Positions 1 through 7,287 of a DNA stretch of 64,000 nucleotides are shown here, piece by piece. This stretch comes from Phormidesmis priestleyi Ana (GTDB taxonomy: Bacteria; Cyanobacteriota; Cyanobacteriia; Phormidesmidales; Phormidesmidaceae), in assembly GCA_001314865.1 (NCBI GenBank), contig LJZR01000015.1, positions 1-64,000 of the forward strand. Direction: 5' to 3'. Under the pieces are notes generated by a model. It was not told the DNA's origin and ran no database searches. It saw only the letters and a program-made list of their open reading frames with translations. Positions within the stretch are counted from its first letter, which is position 1, and the number at the start of each line of letters is the position of its first letter. Position numbers and translations under genes: made by a program.

Positions 1-2
1 TT

Positions 3-89
3 CCCAAGCCTAAATACGATAAAAAGAAGCCTCACGTCTCTACCGCTCGCCTGCTCGCCAAAGCTAAAGAAGACAAGAAAGCACCTTGA
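3..89 (+). CDS. C-terminal tail of an unidentified upstream protein (partial)
   Basis: Reading frame 3 is open from the left edge to TGA at 87-89. It gives a 28-residue lysine-rich tail (about one residue in three is Lys) with common codons such as CTC, CGC and GCC. It looks like a genuine C-terminus but is too short to identify. It ends only about 7 bases before recognisable GAF-domain coding sequence begins in another frame. This suggests that two unrelated genes have been joined here, for example by a deletion or an element insertion. The identity is unknown. Confidence 0.4.
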   Translation, partial: PKPKYDKKKPHVSTARLLAKAKEDKKAP

Positions 90-120
90 AAGGGCTGGTA
101 TTTTATACCTAGAGAATAAT

Positions 121-1131
121 TTGATGGAGGGGGCTTTTACACGCGATCGCATCGAAACCCTTCAGTTCCTCACGAGTCAAGCCGCTATCTCCATTGAAAA
201 TGCCCGGCTCTACCAGGAAACCGAAAACTACTCCCACAGCTTAGAGGCCGAAGTAACCAAAAAAACGCAAGCGCTCAATCAAAAAGTCAATGACTTAGAA
301 ACCACTCTCAAAAAGCTCAAAGAGACCCAATCTAGACTCATTCAATCTGAGAAAATGTCTTCACTAGGCCAGCTCGTCGCAGGTATCGCCCATGAGATCA
401 ACAATCCTGTTAACTTTATCTATGCCAATGTTAAGCATTTAGAAAACTACAACCAAAGATTGATTCGCCTTATTGGTGCCTACCAAAAAGATGCCGAGCC
501 ACCTGCCTCTGTACAGGCCCTTCTAGAAGATATCGACCTTGGGTTTTTAGTCAAAGACTCTACAGATTTGTTGAACTCACTGAGAAATGGAAGTAATCGC
601 ATCAAGCAAATTGTCCTTTCACTTCGCAACTTTTCGCGTTACGACGAATCGGAAAGCAAGCGCGTCAACATCCACGAAGGTATTGAGAGCACACTCAGTA
701 TTCTACATCACCGCTTTCAGGCAACTCCCGATTGCCCTGAAATATCTCTTATCTGCAACTATGGCGATTTGCCCTCGGTTGAATGCCAGCCCGGCGCACT
801 CAATCAGGTGATTATGAACTTGTTAAACAACGCCATTGACGCTCTTAAAAGTCATCCAAGAAAAGAGAAAATTATTCGCATTTGGACAGAATCTACAGGG
901 AATGATCGCATCGCCATTCACATTGCCGATAATGGGCCAGGCATTTCACAAGAGATACGATCTCATATTTTTGATCCCTTCTTCACAACCAAGCCGGTTG
1001 GCAAAGGCACCGGAATCGGGCTCTCGATCAGCTACCAAATCATCACCAAAGCCCACAAGGGCAAACTCTCCTGTCATTCAACAGTTGGTGAGGGCGCAGA
1101 GTTTGTCATTGAGCTGCCGGTCAAAGCCTGA
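121..1131 (+). CDS. Truncated GAF-histidine kinase (C-terminal part of a multi-domain sensor kinase)
   Basis: Residues 1-35 are the last part of a GAF domain, followed by a coiled coil (35-78). The HisKA domain has its H-box at about H91 (GIAHEINNPVNF). The HATPase_c domain has an N-box near 225-240, DNGPGIS near 272 and GKGTGIGLS near 300. In cyanobacteria this segment normally ends large GAF-sensor kinases, some also carrying a Ser/Thr kinase domain. Here the GAF similarity begins abruptly at about base 94 (AGILYLENN, read through the TTG at 121). The same frame stays open to the left edge, but its translation further left is charged and not GAF-like. The fragment keeps all catalytic kinase motifs but has lost its sensor. 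The start is uncertain (TTG 121 or ATG 124) and the ribosome site is weak. It could be a decayed remnant or a short soluble kinase. Confidence 0.75.
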   Translation: MMEGAFTRDRIETLQFLTSQAAISIENARLYQETENYSHSLEAEVTKKTQALNQKVNDLETTLKKLKETQSRLIQSEKMSSLGQLVAGIAHEINNPVNFIYANVKHLENYNQRLIRLIGAYQKDAEPPASVQALLEDIDLGFLVKDSTDLLNSLRNGSNRIKQIVLSLRNFSRYDESESKRVNIHEGIESTLSILHHRFQATPDCPEISLICNYGDLPSVECQPGALNQVIMNLLNNAIDALKSHPRKEKIIRIWTESTGNDRIAIHIADNGPGISQEIRSHIFDPFFTTKPVGKGTGIGLSISYQIITKAHKGKLSCHSTVGEGAEFVIELPVKA

Positions 1132-1182
1132 GGCAGCCCAATGACGGTAAGGTTTAAATTACCGCTGGACTTACCGCTTGAC

Positions 1183-2003
1183 TTACCTCGCGGTCGAGGT
1201 CAAACACAGCCGAGCTACAAAAAACTCCACCGTCTGCTGAGTCAGCCATCCATTGCGGACTAAAAGCTCTCCTAGTCGCAACGGCACCGTTTTTTGCTCT
1301 GCAAGCGCGTAATGCAACTGCACATCATTTACCAACCCCGCCTCAACAAGATGATCGCCCAGACGTTGTCTATCCATGGTTGCAGATGTCGCAGTAGCCG
1401 TTTTGACTGACGCATACATAGGCTCTTCAGCCCTTTTTAATGCACTCATTTCAGACATCAGCGCAGCAGAGACCTCTCCTGACAGCTGCTTTTGCACAAA
1501 GGCCACCAATGGCTCAATATGCACTGGCTCCGACCAGTCTGCCTCCAAGTCTTCAATGAAAAATGCTCTTTAGAAAAGTACTTAAGACGCTCGGTATAGC
1601 CTGCGCGGTTGAAAAAGTGATAGGCACGGCTAAAGAAAACATGACCTGCTGCTTCTAGTACCAACGGAATGACTAAGCGAATGCGGTCGTCAGAAGCACG
1701 GTAGATTTCAGCGGCGATCGCATAAGAAGTATCTCTCGTTTGTAGAAACTGCTCACCGAACAGCAGTGCCGCGTCGCAGTCTGCATCGAGCTTTTGAATA
1801 TCGTGCAAAAACCAAATGTCGTGCCCTAAATCCTCTTGACGATGATGCTGGGCAATTGGCAGCAACAAGCCGTCGGTAATCTGCGCTTCATTTATCCGTA
1901 GCATGTCTTGAAAAGCAAGGATAAAAAAGGCCGAACCCGAAACAAATGTGTTGGCATCTTCAATCCGGCTGCCCTGCTCTAAAAACTTAAAAAATGTATG
2001 CAT
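1183..2003 (-). pseudogene. Frameshifted protein: heme-oxygenase/ferritin-like helical domain plus MshEN-like C-terminal domain
   Basis: Two overlapping minus-strand frames make one protein interrupted by a one-base shift. The first runs from ATG 2003 and contains a helical domain with metal-ligand-like HHRQEDLGH and EAAGH motifs, resembling heme-oxygenase-like or iron-containing redox enzymes. It goes out of frame at the A5 run at 1559-1563. The other frame then continues to 1183 with a domain containing RLGDHLVEAGL and RLGELLVRNGW, the pattern seen in MshEN/GspE N-terminal modules. Adding one A to the run restores about 273 residues reading KEHFFIEDLEADW without a break. Either the gene has a real frameshift or the sequence has a homopolymer error. 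The substrate is unknown. The gene converges on the kinase fragment upstream. Confidence 0.6.
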
Positions 2004-2179
2004 TTAATGCATGAGGAAGCTCAGATCTGAGAAGATGGAATGCTTGGTAGCCTCGTGGCTCTTCCCCACATTTGTCTCGTAGATGTGTGTACAGGGATGC
2101 TTTACCTGAAAGCTTTAGTGCTTAAAGTATGTTGAGGAACACTGGGCTCCTGATGCCGACTCTGCTCGTTACTGCCGTT

Positions 2180-4081
2180 CTAGCTCATTATCCGGCCAGT
2201 GGGTATTTGTATCTCAAATTCAGTTCCTTGACCCACATTAGAAATACAGTGCAAGGTTCCTTGGTGTTTTTCGGTCACAATTTTATGACTAATAGATAGC
2301 CCCAACCCAGTCCCTTTGCCTACTGGCTTAGTAGTAAAAAATGGATTGAACAATTTATCGATAACATGCGCTGGCATTCCAGCGCCATTGTCTTGAATGC
2401 GGATTCTGACTTGTCGATTATCGACTACTTCTGTCTGAATACGAATTTGAGGTGGATTCGCTTGAATTTCTTCATCAGTCCGGTTTTTGTTAAAGTCTTC
2501 AAGGGCATCAATTGCGTTACTCAAAATATTCATAAATACTTGGTTTAGCTGACCTGCGTAGCATTCAACCTGAGGCAATGCACCATACGTCTTAATAACT
2601 TCAATCTCCGGATTTCGGCTGTTTGCCTTAAGCCGATGTGACAAAATGATCAGGGTGCTGTCAATGCCTTCGTGGATGTCTACACACTTAATGTCGGCTT
2701 CGTCGAGGCGAGAGAAATTCCGTAGCGACAGTACAATATCGCGAATCCTCTCGGTTCCATCTTTCATAGACTTTAAAATCTTGACAGAGTCTTGAACTAA
2801 AAAATCTATCTCTAAATCTTGGAGTTCCGCTTGCGCACTTTGGGGAAGTGAGGCGCTACATTGCTCATAAAGATTAAAGGCATAAGTAAAATCCTGCAAG
2901 TAGTTCTGAAGAGGCTGTAAATTGCCATAGATAAAGTTAACTGGGTTATTAATCTCATGGGCAACCCCAGCAACCATCTGGCCAAGCGCAGACATCTTCT
3001 CGCTTTGAATCAAGATTGACTGGGTTGATTGAATTTCGCAGAGCGCGTTTTCTAGAGACTTACTTTTTTCTTGTTCATGTTTTAACAGCTGTTTAACCTG
3101 AGCAATTAAGCGGTTTAAAACTGTAGAAAGCTTACCAACTTCATCTGTACTATTAACAGGTATTTGAAGATCAAAATTTGAGGTTTCAATCACTTGTTCA
3201 GCAATCTCGGCTGCTGTTTCAACGGAGGAAGAAATTGCTCTACTGAGGAGAACGAGCAGCAAAATGGTGATCCCCAACGAAGCAAGCGTACTACCAATGA
3301 CGACTTTCACTCGGAATATTTCTGCTTTGCGGAGCACTATTTTTGCTTCAGTGATTTGGATTTCAGAATTACTCCTAAGTTCTTGTACCAGGTCAAGAAA
3401 CTGATAAGCATCTTGTCTGACGGCTTCGTTATTAAATCGGGTGAGCCCGGTTTGAAAATCCCGGCGCTCCGATTCAGAGAGTTGCTTCAAATCCGCCTGA
3501 CTGAACTTAATAATCAGCTCATCTATATCTTTAGAAAATGCTATGTAGCTAGTCGTTAAATCTGCAATCAGCTCTCGTTCTCTTTTGTCATAGAGGGTAT
3601 CACCCTGTACTATATCGTGACTGTTTTTGTAGTCGTGCCAGGCTGACTCAAAGGCTTCCCTATCTTTTATGAATACCTTGTATACCTCGGCCCACTGTGA
3701 TAGATCGCCGAGGGTTAAAATTGTTCCTTTTTGATGTAAGTGCATGCTTAGCAAGCTGATTTTCAAATCGCTGAGCAGCTCTCGCTCTGTCTCATTATCT
3801 TTAATCTCATCCTTTGCGGTGCTAAGAGAGGATTCTGCAATGCTCCAACCAGTTGTGACACCAACGATGGCGACACTCACTGCCAAGCTAAAGCTCCAAA
3901 CAATTTTGTGTTGTAATTTGAGCCCGTTAGACCACTGTCTAACGGTGGCAATGGGTCGTAATGAAAGAGATTTGGATAAGTATGACTTAGGAACAGCGAA
4001 GTGAGGAAACATCATTGCAATTTGTCGAACGCCAAACGGCAACTGAACGCCGGTAGCATTAGGATTCCCGCGCTGAAACAT
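2180..4081 (-). CDS. Membrane sensor histidine kinase (helical sensor-HAMP-HisKA-HATPase)
   Basis: About 633 residues. TM1 is near residues 62-83. A roughly 170-residue helical extracytoplasmic sensor region follows, then TM2 near 262-284, a HAMP linker (about 285-340) and a coiled coil. The HisKA H-box is at about H375 (GVAHEINNPVNF). The HATPase_c domain has an N-box (NILSNAIDAL), DNGAGMP and GKGTGLGLSIS. The kinase core closely resembles the truncated kinase at the left edge, so the two are paralogues. No receiver or cognate regulator gene lies next to it. The signal sensed is unknown. The start is uncertain: ATG at 4081 is preferred, GTG at 4090 is also in frame, and there is no clear ribosome site. 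Confidence 0.85.
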   Translation of the reverse strand: MFQRGNPNATGVQLPFGVRQIAMMFPHFAVPKSYLSKSLSLRPIATVRQWSNGLKLQHKIVWSFSLAVSVAIVGVTTGWSIAESSLSTAKDEIKDNETERELLSDLKISLLSMHLHQKGTILTLGDLSQWAEVYKVFIKDREAFESAWHDYKNSHDIVQGDTLYDKRERELIADLTTSYIAFSKDIDELIIKFSQADLKQLSESERRDFQTGLTRFNNEAVRQDAYQFLDLVQELRSNSEIQITEAKIVLRKAEIFRVKVVIGSTLASLGITILLLVLLSRAISSSVETAAEIAEQVIETSNFDLQIPVNSTDEVGKLSTVLNRLIAQVKQLLKHEQEKSKSLENALCEIQSTQSILIQSEKMSALGQMVAGVAHEINNPVNFIYGNLQPLQNYLQDFTYAFNLYEQCSASLPQSAQAELQDLEIDFLVQDSVKILKSMKDGTERIRDIVLSLRNFSRLDEADIKCVDIHEGIDSTLIILSHRLKANSRNPEIEVIKTYGALPQVECYAGQLNQVFMNILSNAIDALEDFNKNRTDEEIQANPPQIRIQTEVVDNRQVRIRIQDNGAGMPAHVIDKLFNPFFTTKPVGKGTGLGLSISHKIVTEKHQGTLHCISNVGQGTEFEIQIPTGRIMS

Positions 4082-4314
4082 GACTTTCACTTGATCTAAA
4101 GTTTCACTTACCTAAAGATGGACTGCTCAGAAAAGCTACCGCCATAAGGGATGTGCGCTTAATGCCGCTTAGTACAAATACGGCTGATAGTCAGAACTTA
4201 CTCATTGCTTTTTCCGAGTTTTTTAGCGCAAAAGTTAACAGACAAGCTGTCACAAGCCACCTAGTAAGGCAGAGTGCTACCATCGGACTTGCCCCTTAGC
4301 GCCGCAAAGCCGGT

Positions 4315-5526
4315 ATGCTCGACCTTTTACTTATGACCAGCCTAGGCTTCCTAGGCAGTTTTGGACACTGTTTGGGCATGTGTGGCCCCATTACAGTTGC
4401 CTTTTCACTGTCTCAGTCTGCAACTGCACCGAGTCGCTGGCAGCAGATTGAGTTTAACCTGCTGCTAAACCTGGGGCGGCTCATTAGCTATGCCCTGGTG
4501 GGTCTCACGATTGGGGCATTAGGGTCAGTGCTAGTGGCTAGTGGGCACATGGCAGGTCTCGGCAGTCCGCTGCGGCAGGGAGTTGCTCTAGTCACCGGGC
4601 TGCTGCTGATTTGGTTTGGGCTAGCGCAAATTAACCCCGCTCAGATGCCTAAAGTCCCCTTTCTCAATCCCATGGTTCAGGCGAGCTGGCACGATCGGCT
4701 CAACCGAGCTATGCAGGCCCTTTCTCTGAATCCCCAGCGGTGGACGCCGTTGCTGCTGGGCTTAGCTTGGGGTTTGATGCCTTGCGGTTTTTTGTATGCA
4801 GCGCAGCTAAAAGCCGCAGAAACTACGGATCTCTGGCGGGGTGGGGCGACTATGCTGGCTTTTGGAATCGGCACGTTGCCAATAATGCTAGGGGTTGGGG
4901 TATCTACGGCCTGGGTCAGTGCTGATCGTCGGGGGCAGCTGTTTCGCCTCGGCGGCTGGATTACCCTATTGATTGGTTTAATAACGTTGTTCAGAAACAG
5001 CGATATGGTCGATTTCACCGGCCATGGGGCTTTGGCTTGCCTGCTCTTGGCCTTGGTCGCTCGCCCTCTTAGCCGCCTGTGGTCACCCCTGCTTGTATAC
5101 CGTCGAACCTGGGGAGTAGCGGCTTTTGTGCTCTCGGTGGCCCATGTTGCTCATATGTTAACCATGGGGTGGAACCTAGCTGCACTACCGTTTCTTTTGC
5201 CGAGTTTACAAGTGGGCGGTTGGGCAGGCATTGTCGCGCTGGGGTTGATGATGCCTCTGGCTCTGACTAGTTTTAATAGGGCTCAAAACCGCTTGGGTCA
5301 TTACTGGCGACGAATCCATCTGCTCAACATCCCCATTTTTGTGTTGGCAGTGGCCCATGCGTTGCTTTTGGGTTCGAGCTATTTGGGCAGTTTTGAGCGC
5401 TCTACTCAGCACTGGCTGGGGGCAATTGCCCTAATCAGTGTCGCATTGCTGGCGCTGTTGCTGCGCTGGCGGCGGTTTTGGACCCTGTTGTCTTTGGAGA
5501 AGTACTATGCGCCAGCCAAGCCTTAG
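4315..5526 (+). CDS. UreH/TauE-SafE-like transporter domain fused to a ferric-reductase-like transmembrane domain
   Basis: A 403-residue polytopic membrane protein. The first half (about 1-225) is a sulfite-exporter TauE/SafE (UreH-like) domain with the diagnostic N-terminal GHCLGMCGP (C19, C23) and a second motif GLMPCGF. The second half (about 250-395) has helices carrying histidines (VAHVAHML, HYWRRIH, AVAHALLL), as in ferric-reductase-like heme-binding membrane domains. Proteins with the N-terminal domain are linked to metal or thiol handling, so a metal export or reduction role is inferred, not shown. It overlaps the next gene by 20 bp, indicating one transcription unit. Confidence 0.8.
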   Translation: MLDLLLMTSLGFLGSFGHCLGMCGPITVAFSLSQSATAPSRWQQIEFNLLLNLGRLISYALVGLTIGALGSVLVASGHMAGLGSPLRQGVALVTGLLLIWFGLAQINPAQMPKVPFLNPMVQASWHDRLNRAMQALSLNPQRWTPLLLGLAWGLMPCGFLYAAQLKAAETTDLWRGGATMLAFGIGTLPIMLGVGVSTAWVSADRRGQLFRLGGWITLLIGLITLFRNSDMVDFTGHGALACLLLALVARPLSRLWSPLLVYRRTWGVAAFVLSVAHVAHMLTMGWNLAALPFLLPSLQVGGWAGIVALGLMMPLALTSFNRAQNRLGHYWRRIHLLNIPIFVLAVAHALLLGSSYLGSFERSTQHWLGAIALISVALLALLLRWRRFWTLLSLEKYYAPAKP

Positions 5527-6130
5527 CCTGATGTCAGCACTACTGCTAGGGAGCCTAGCAATGTTGCCTGCTCAGGCTCATAAAACCGAGGTATCAGGCG
5601 ATGTTGCGGGCACCTGGCACCTGGAACCCAACCACAGCCCCAAGGCGGGAGAACCTGCGCGGGTGTGGGTGGCGCTTACCCAGCAGGGCGGCCAGGTGAT
5701 TCCTTTAGAACAGTGCGACTGCGCCCTCGCTATCTATGCCACCAACCAGCCGGGGGCTGATCCGGTTATGCAGCCACCCCTAGAAGCGATATCCCCTGAG
5801 CGGTTTCAAAATATTCCTGGTGCAAATATCACGTTTCCTGCCGTGGGTGAATACCGCATTGCACTCACAGGCCGCCCCAAGGGCGAGGCTACGTTTACTC
5901 CGTTTGAGCTGAGCTATACCACTGTGGTTGCTATAGGCAATGCGGCGGCTCCCCAATCCGAGAGCACCGCCCCAGTTACCCCAACAGACAATGCATTAGA
6001 ATCTCCAACCGCCTTACCGCCCAATCAATCAACAGGATCAGGGACTCAACGCATAGCCATTGGAGCAGCGGTACTGGGCGTGGTGGGTTTTGCGATCGCA
6101 ATAGCGGCCTCTCGACTGCGCACTCGCTGA
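5507..6130 (+). CDS. Secreted, C-terminally anchored protein with YtkA/FixH-like beta domain
   Basis: 207 residues from ATG 5507. This start is chosen because GGAGAAG lies just upstream and a signal peptide (residues 1-24, ending AQAHK) follows directly. Starting further upstream would bury that signal. The mature part (about 25-140) is a single extracytoplasmic beta-sandwich-like domain similar to YtkA/FixH proteins, with an unusual CDC motif (EQCDCALAIY). A Pro/Thr-rich stalk and a C-terminal membrane helix (about 183-202) ending in Arg residues follow. The start codon lies inside the preceding membrane-protein gene, so translation is probably coupled and the two products may act together, perhaps on a metal. 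Function is not established. Confidence 0.75.
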   Translation: MRQPSLSLMSALLLGSLAMLPAQAHKTEVSGDVAGTWHLEPNHSPKAGEPARVWVALTQQGGQVIPLEQCDCALAIYATNQPGADPVMQPPLEAISPERFQNIPGANITFPAVGEYRIALTGRPKGEATFTPFELSYTTVVAIGNAAAPQSESTAPVTPTDNALESPTALPPNQSTGSGTQRIAIGAAVLGVVGFAIAIAASRLRTR

Positions 6131-6303
6131 GTATCGTCAGCGGGTTCCACATTACATAATAAGCATCGGAGGTCTTGCGTTTTCGGTGCAGTAAACAGTT
6201 CTCCCGTATTGCCTGAGACGAGAGGGCGTCTTAGCCTATATGAAGAGATAAAGAGGTTCGGTTACCACTAATAAGCTTAGTTTGCAATAATTGTAAATAA
6301 AGT

Positions 6304-6332
6304 GTTACATTGACGTTACACAAGTTTACAGA
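6304..6332 (+). promoter_or_regulatory. HLR1-like direct repeats (candidate RpaB site)
   Basis: GTTACATT, GTTACACA and TTTACAGA start at 6304, 6315 and 6325. The last two have the 10-bp period and 2-bp spacer of the HLR1 element, (G/T)TTACA(T/A)(T/A)-NN repeated, which RpaB binds upstream of hli and other high-light genes. The final two positions of each repeat are imperfect. The element ends 11 bp before the start codon of a light-harvesting-like gene, which fits a repressor position. Confidence 0.5.
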
Positions 6333-6342
6333 GATTCTTTTT

Positions 6343-6672
6343 ATGTCTTACGCAGCTAGCATCACTTCCGGCTTTTCCTTAATCAACCAAAAGTCAGAAA
6401 ATAAAACATCTAGTTTCAGCGATGGTAGCGAGTTGATTCCGGCTGAGGTTCGTTCACAGTTACAGCGTGAGGGAGTTAGCGTCTTTAGCCGCCCTGCCAT
6501 TAACGGCGCCACGGTTGATCGTGAAGGCCTGACCAACAACTATGCGGTTGAGCCTGAAATGTACTTTTCTAGTTTCCCGTCACCTGTGCAGGCACGTCAG
6601 TATGTGTATCAAGGCTGTGCTGCGATCGCGCTAGTAGCGGGCCTGATTTTAACATCTGCGATTGTGAGCTAA
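6343..6672 (+). CDS. Ssl1498-type light-harvesting-like (HLIP-related) protein
   Basis: 109 residues from ATG 6343, preferred over an upstream in-frame TTG at 6310 that lies inside the HLR1-like repeats. The N-terminal 50 residues are polar with a PAEVRSQLQREGV segment. The C-terminal part, DREGLTNNYAVEPEMY followed by one hydrophobic helix (about 87-108), is the Ssl1498-family pattern, a cyanobacterial group related to high-light-inducible one-helix proteins of the thylakoid membrane. Family members are thought to bind pigment or assist photosystem assembly. The long N-terminal extension is larger than in the short family members. A hairpin at 6691-6734 follows the stop. Confidence 0.75.
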   Translation: MSYAASITSGFSLINQKSENKTSSFSDGSELIPAEVRSQLQREGVSVFSRPAINGATVDREGLTNNYAVEPEMYFSSFPSPVQARQYVYQGCAAIALVAGLILTSAIVS

Positions 6673-6690
6673 GGCTTGAAGAAGATTGGC

Positions 6691-6734
6691 CAAAGCAGAT
6701 TTCTGGGTTTTAGATCAGTCTAAATCTGCCTTTG
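6691..6734 (+). terminator. Hairpin after the light-harvesting-like gene
   Basis: Arms 6691-6702 and 6722-6734 pair over 12 bp with one bulged C (core GCAGATTT/AAATCTGC). The downstream sequence is only moderately T-rich, so this is a probable but not perfect terminator separating this gene from nblA. Confidence 0.5.
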
Positions 6735-6803
6735 CCTCGTTTGCTTTCTAGGCTTTACGGGGTTGAAAATATGTCTGAAAGATTCATAAATATGTAGGAC
6801 ACT

Positions 6804-7019
6804 ATGGATATCTATCAAGAGTTATCGTTAGAGCAACAGTTTGAACTCAAGGTTTTTGAAGAGTCGGTTCGACAGCTTCCACTACATGACGCGCAAGCGT
6901 TACTGATTGAATTGAGAGGAAGCATGATGCATCAAGCAACGGCGTTTCGCGAAATTTTAAAAGATTCGTGGGGAATTGGCAAAGAGATTGAAATTACTCA
7001 AGATCGTTTCGAAAACTAA
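6804..7019 (+). CDS. nblA: Phycobilisome degradation protein NblA
   Basis: 71 residues, the usual size for NblA. The family pattern is clear: LSLEQQFELKVFEESV at residues 7-22, an LxxxLxxxMM segment in the second helix, then FREILKDSWGI near residues 49-59. NblA forms helical dimers that bridge phycobiliproteins and the Clp protease during nitrogen or sulfur starvation. AGGA sits 7-8 bases before the ATG. I found no GTA-N8-TAC NtcA site in the 130 bp upstream. A compact C-terminal extension (about 10 residues) follows the core. Confidence 0.85.
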   Translation: MDIYQELSLEQQFELKVFEESVRQLPLHDAQALLIELRGSMMHQATAFREILKDSWGIGKEIEITQDRFEN

Positions 7020-7190
7020 TTTTTTAAGTAAGGGAATCAATCAATAAAGACATCACCTCAGCAAATGGCCCAGCAAGTTTACCTGCCTGGGGCAAGAGGT
7101 TATTGAATTGCGGCTCCCAAGCAGGCGTGACAAATGAATTGGGAGTCATATTTTTTTAACGCTTGTTCTTCAAAAGCTTCTCTCTTTTTC

Positions 7191-7230
7191 CTTAAACACT
7201 TTTCTCCTTTTTGTTAAAGCTTTCATAATC
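7191..7230 (+). promoter_or_regulatory. Degenerate Pho-box-like repeats upstream of phoX
   Basis: CTTAAACA at 7191 and GTTAAAGC at 7213 are 22 bp apart (two 11-bp periods), with a poorer copy between and a TTCATAAT-type copy after. Cyanobacterial PhoB/SphR boxes are 8-bp CTTAACCT-like repeats at 11-bp spacing. A TGATAATATG stretch (7238-7247) could be the -10. The match is weak and supported mainly by the phoX context. Confidence 0.35.
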
Positions 7231-7287
7231 TTTGCTTGATAATATGCTGCGGTTGACTGAACAAGTGACTTCAACCTAAGGCTGGCT

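Noticed and set aside
4677-5018. 113-codon minus-strand frame inside the TauE-like gene
   Set aside because: Antisense shadow of a well-supported membrane protein.
7060-7115. Terminator after nblA (GCCCAG/CTGGGGC)
   Set aside because: The stem needs several bulges and no T-run follows on the plus strand, so it was not called.
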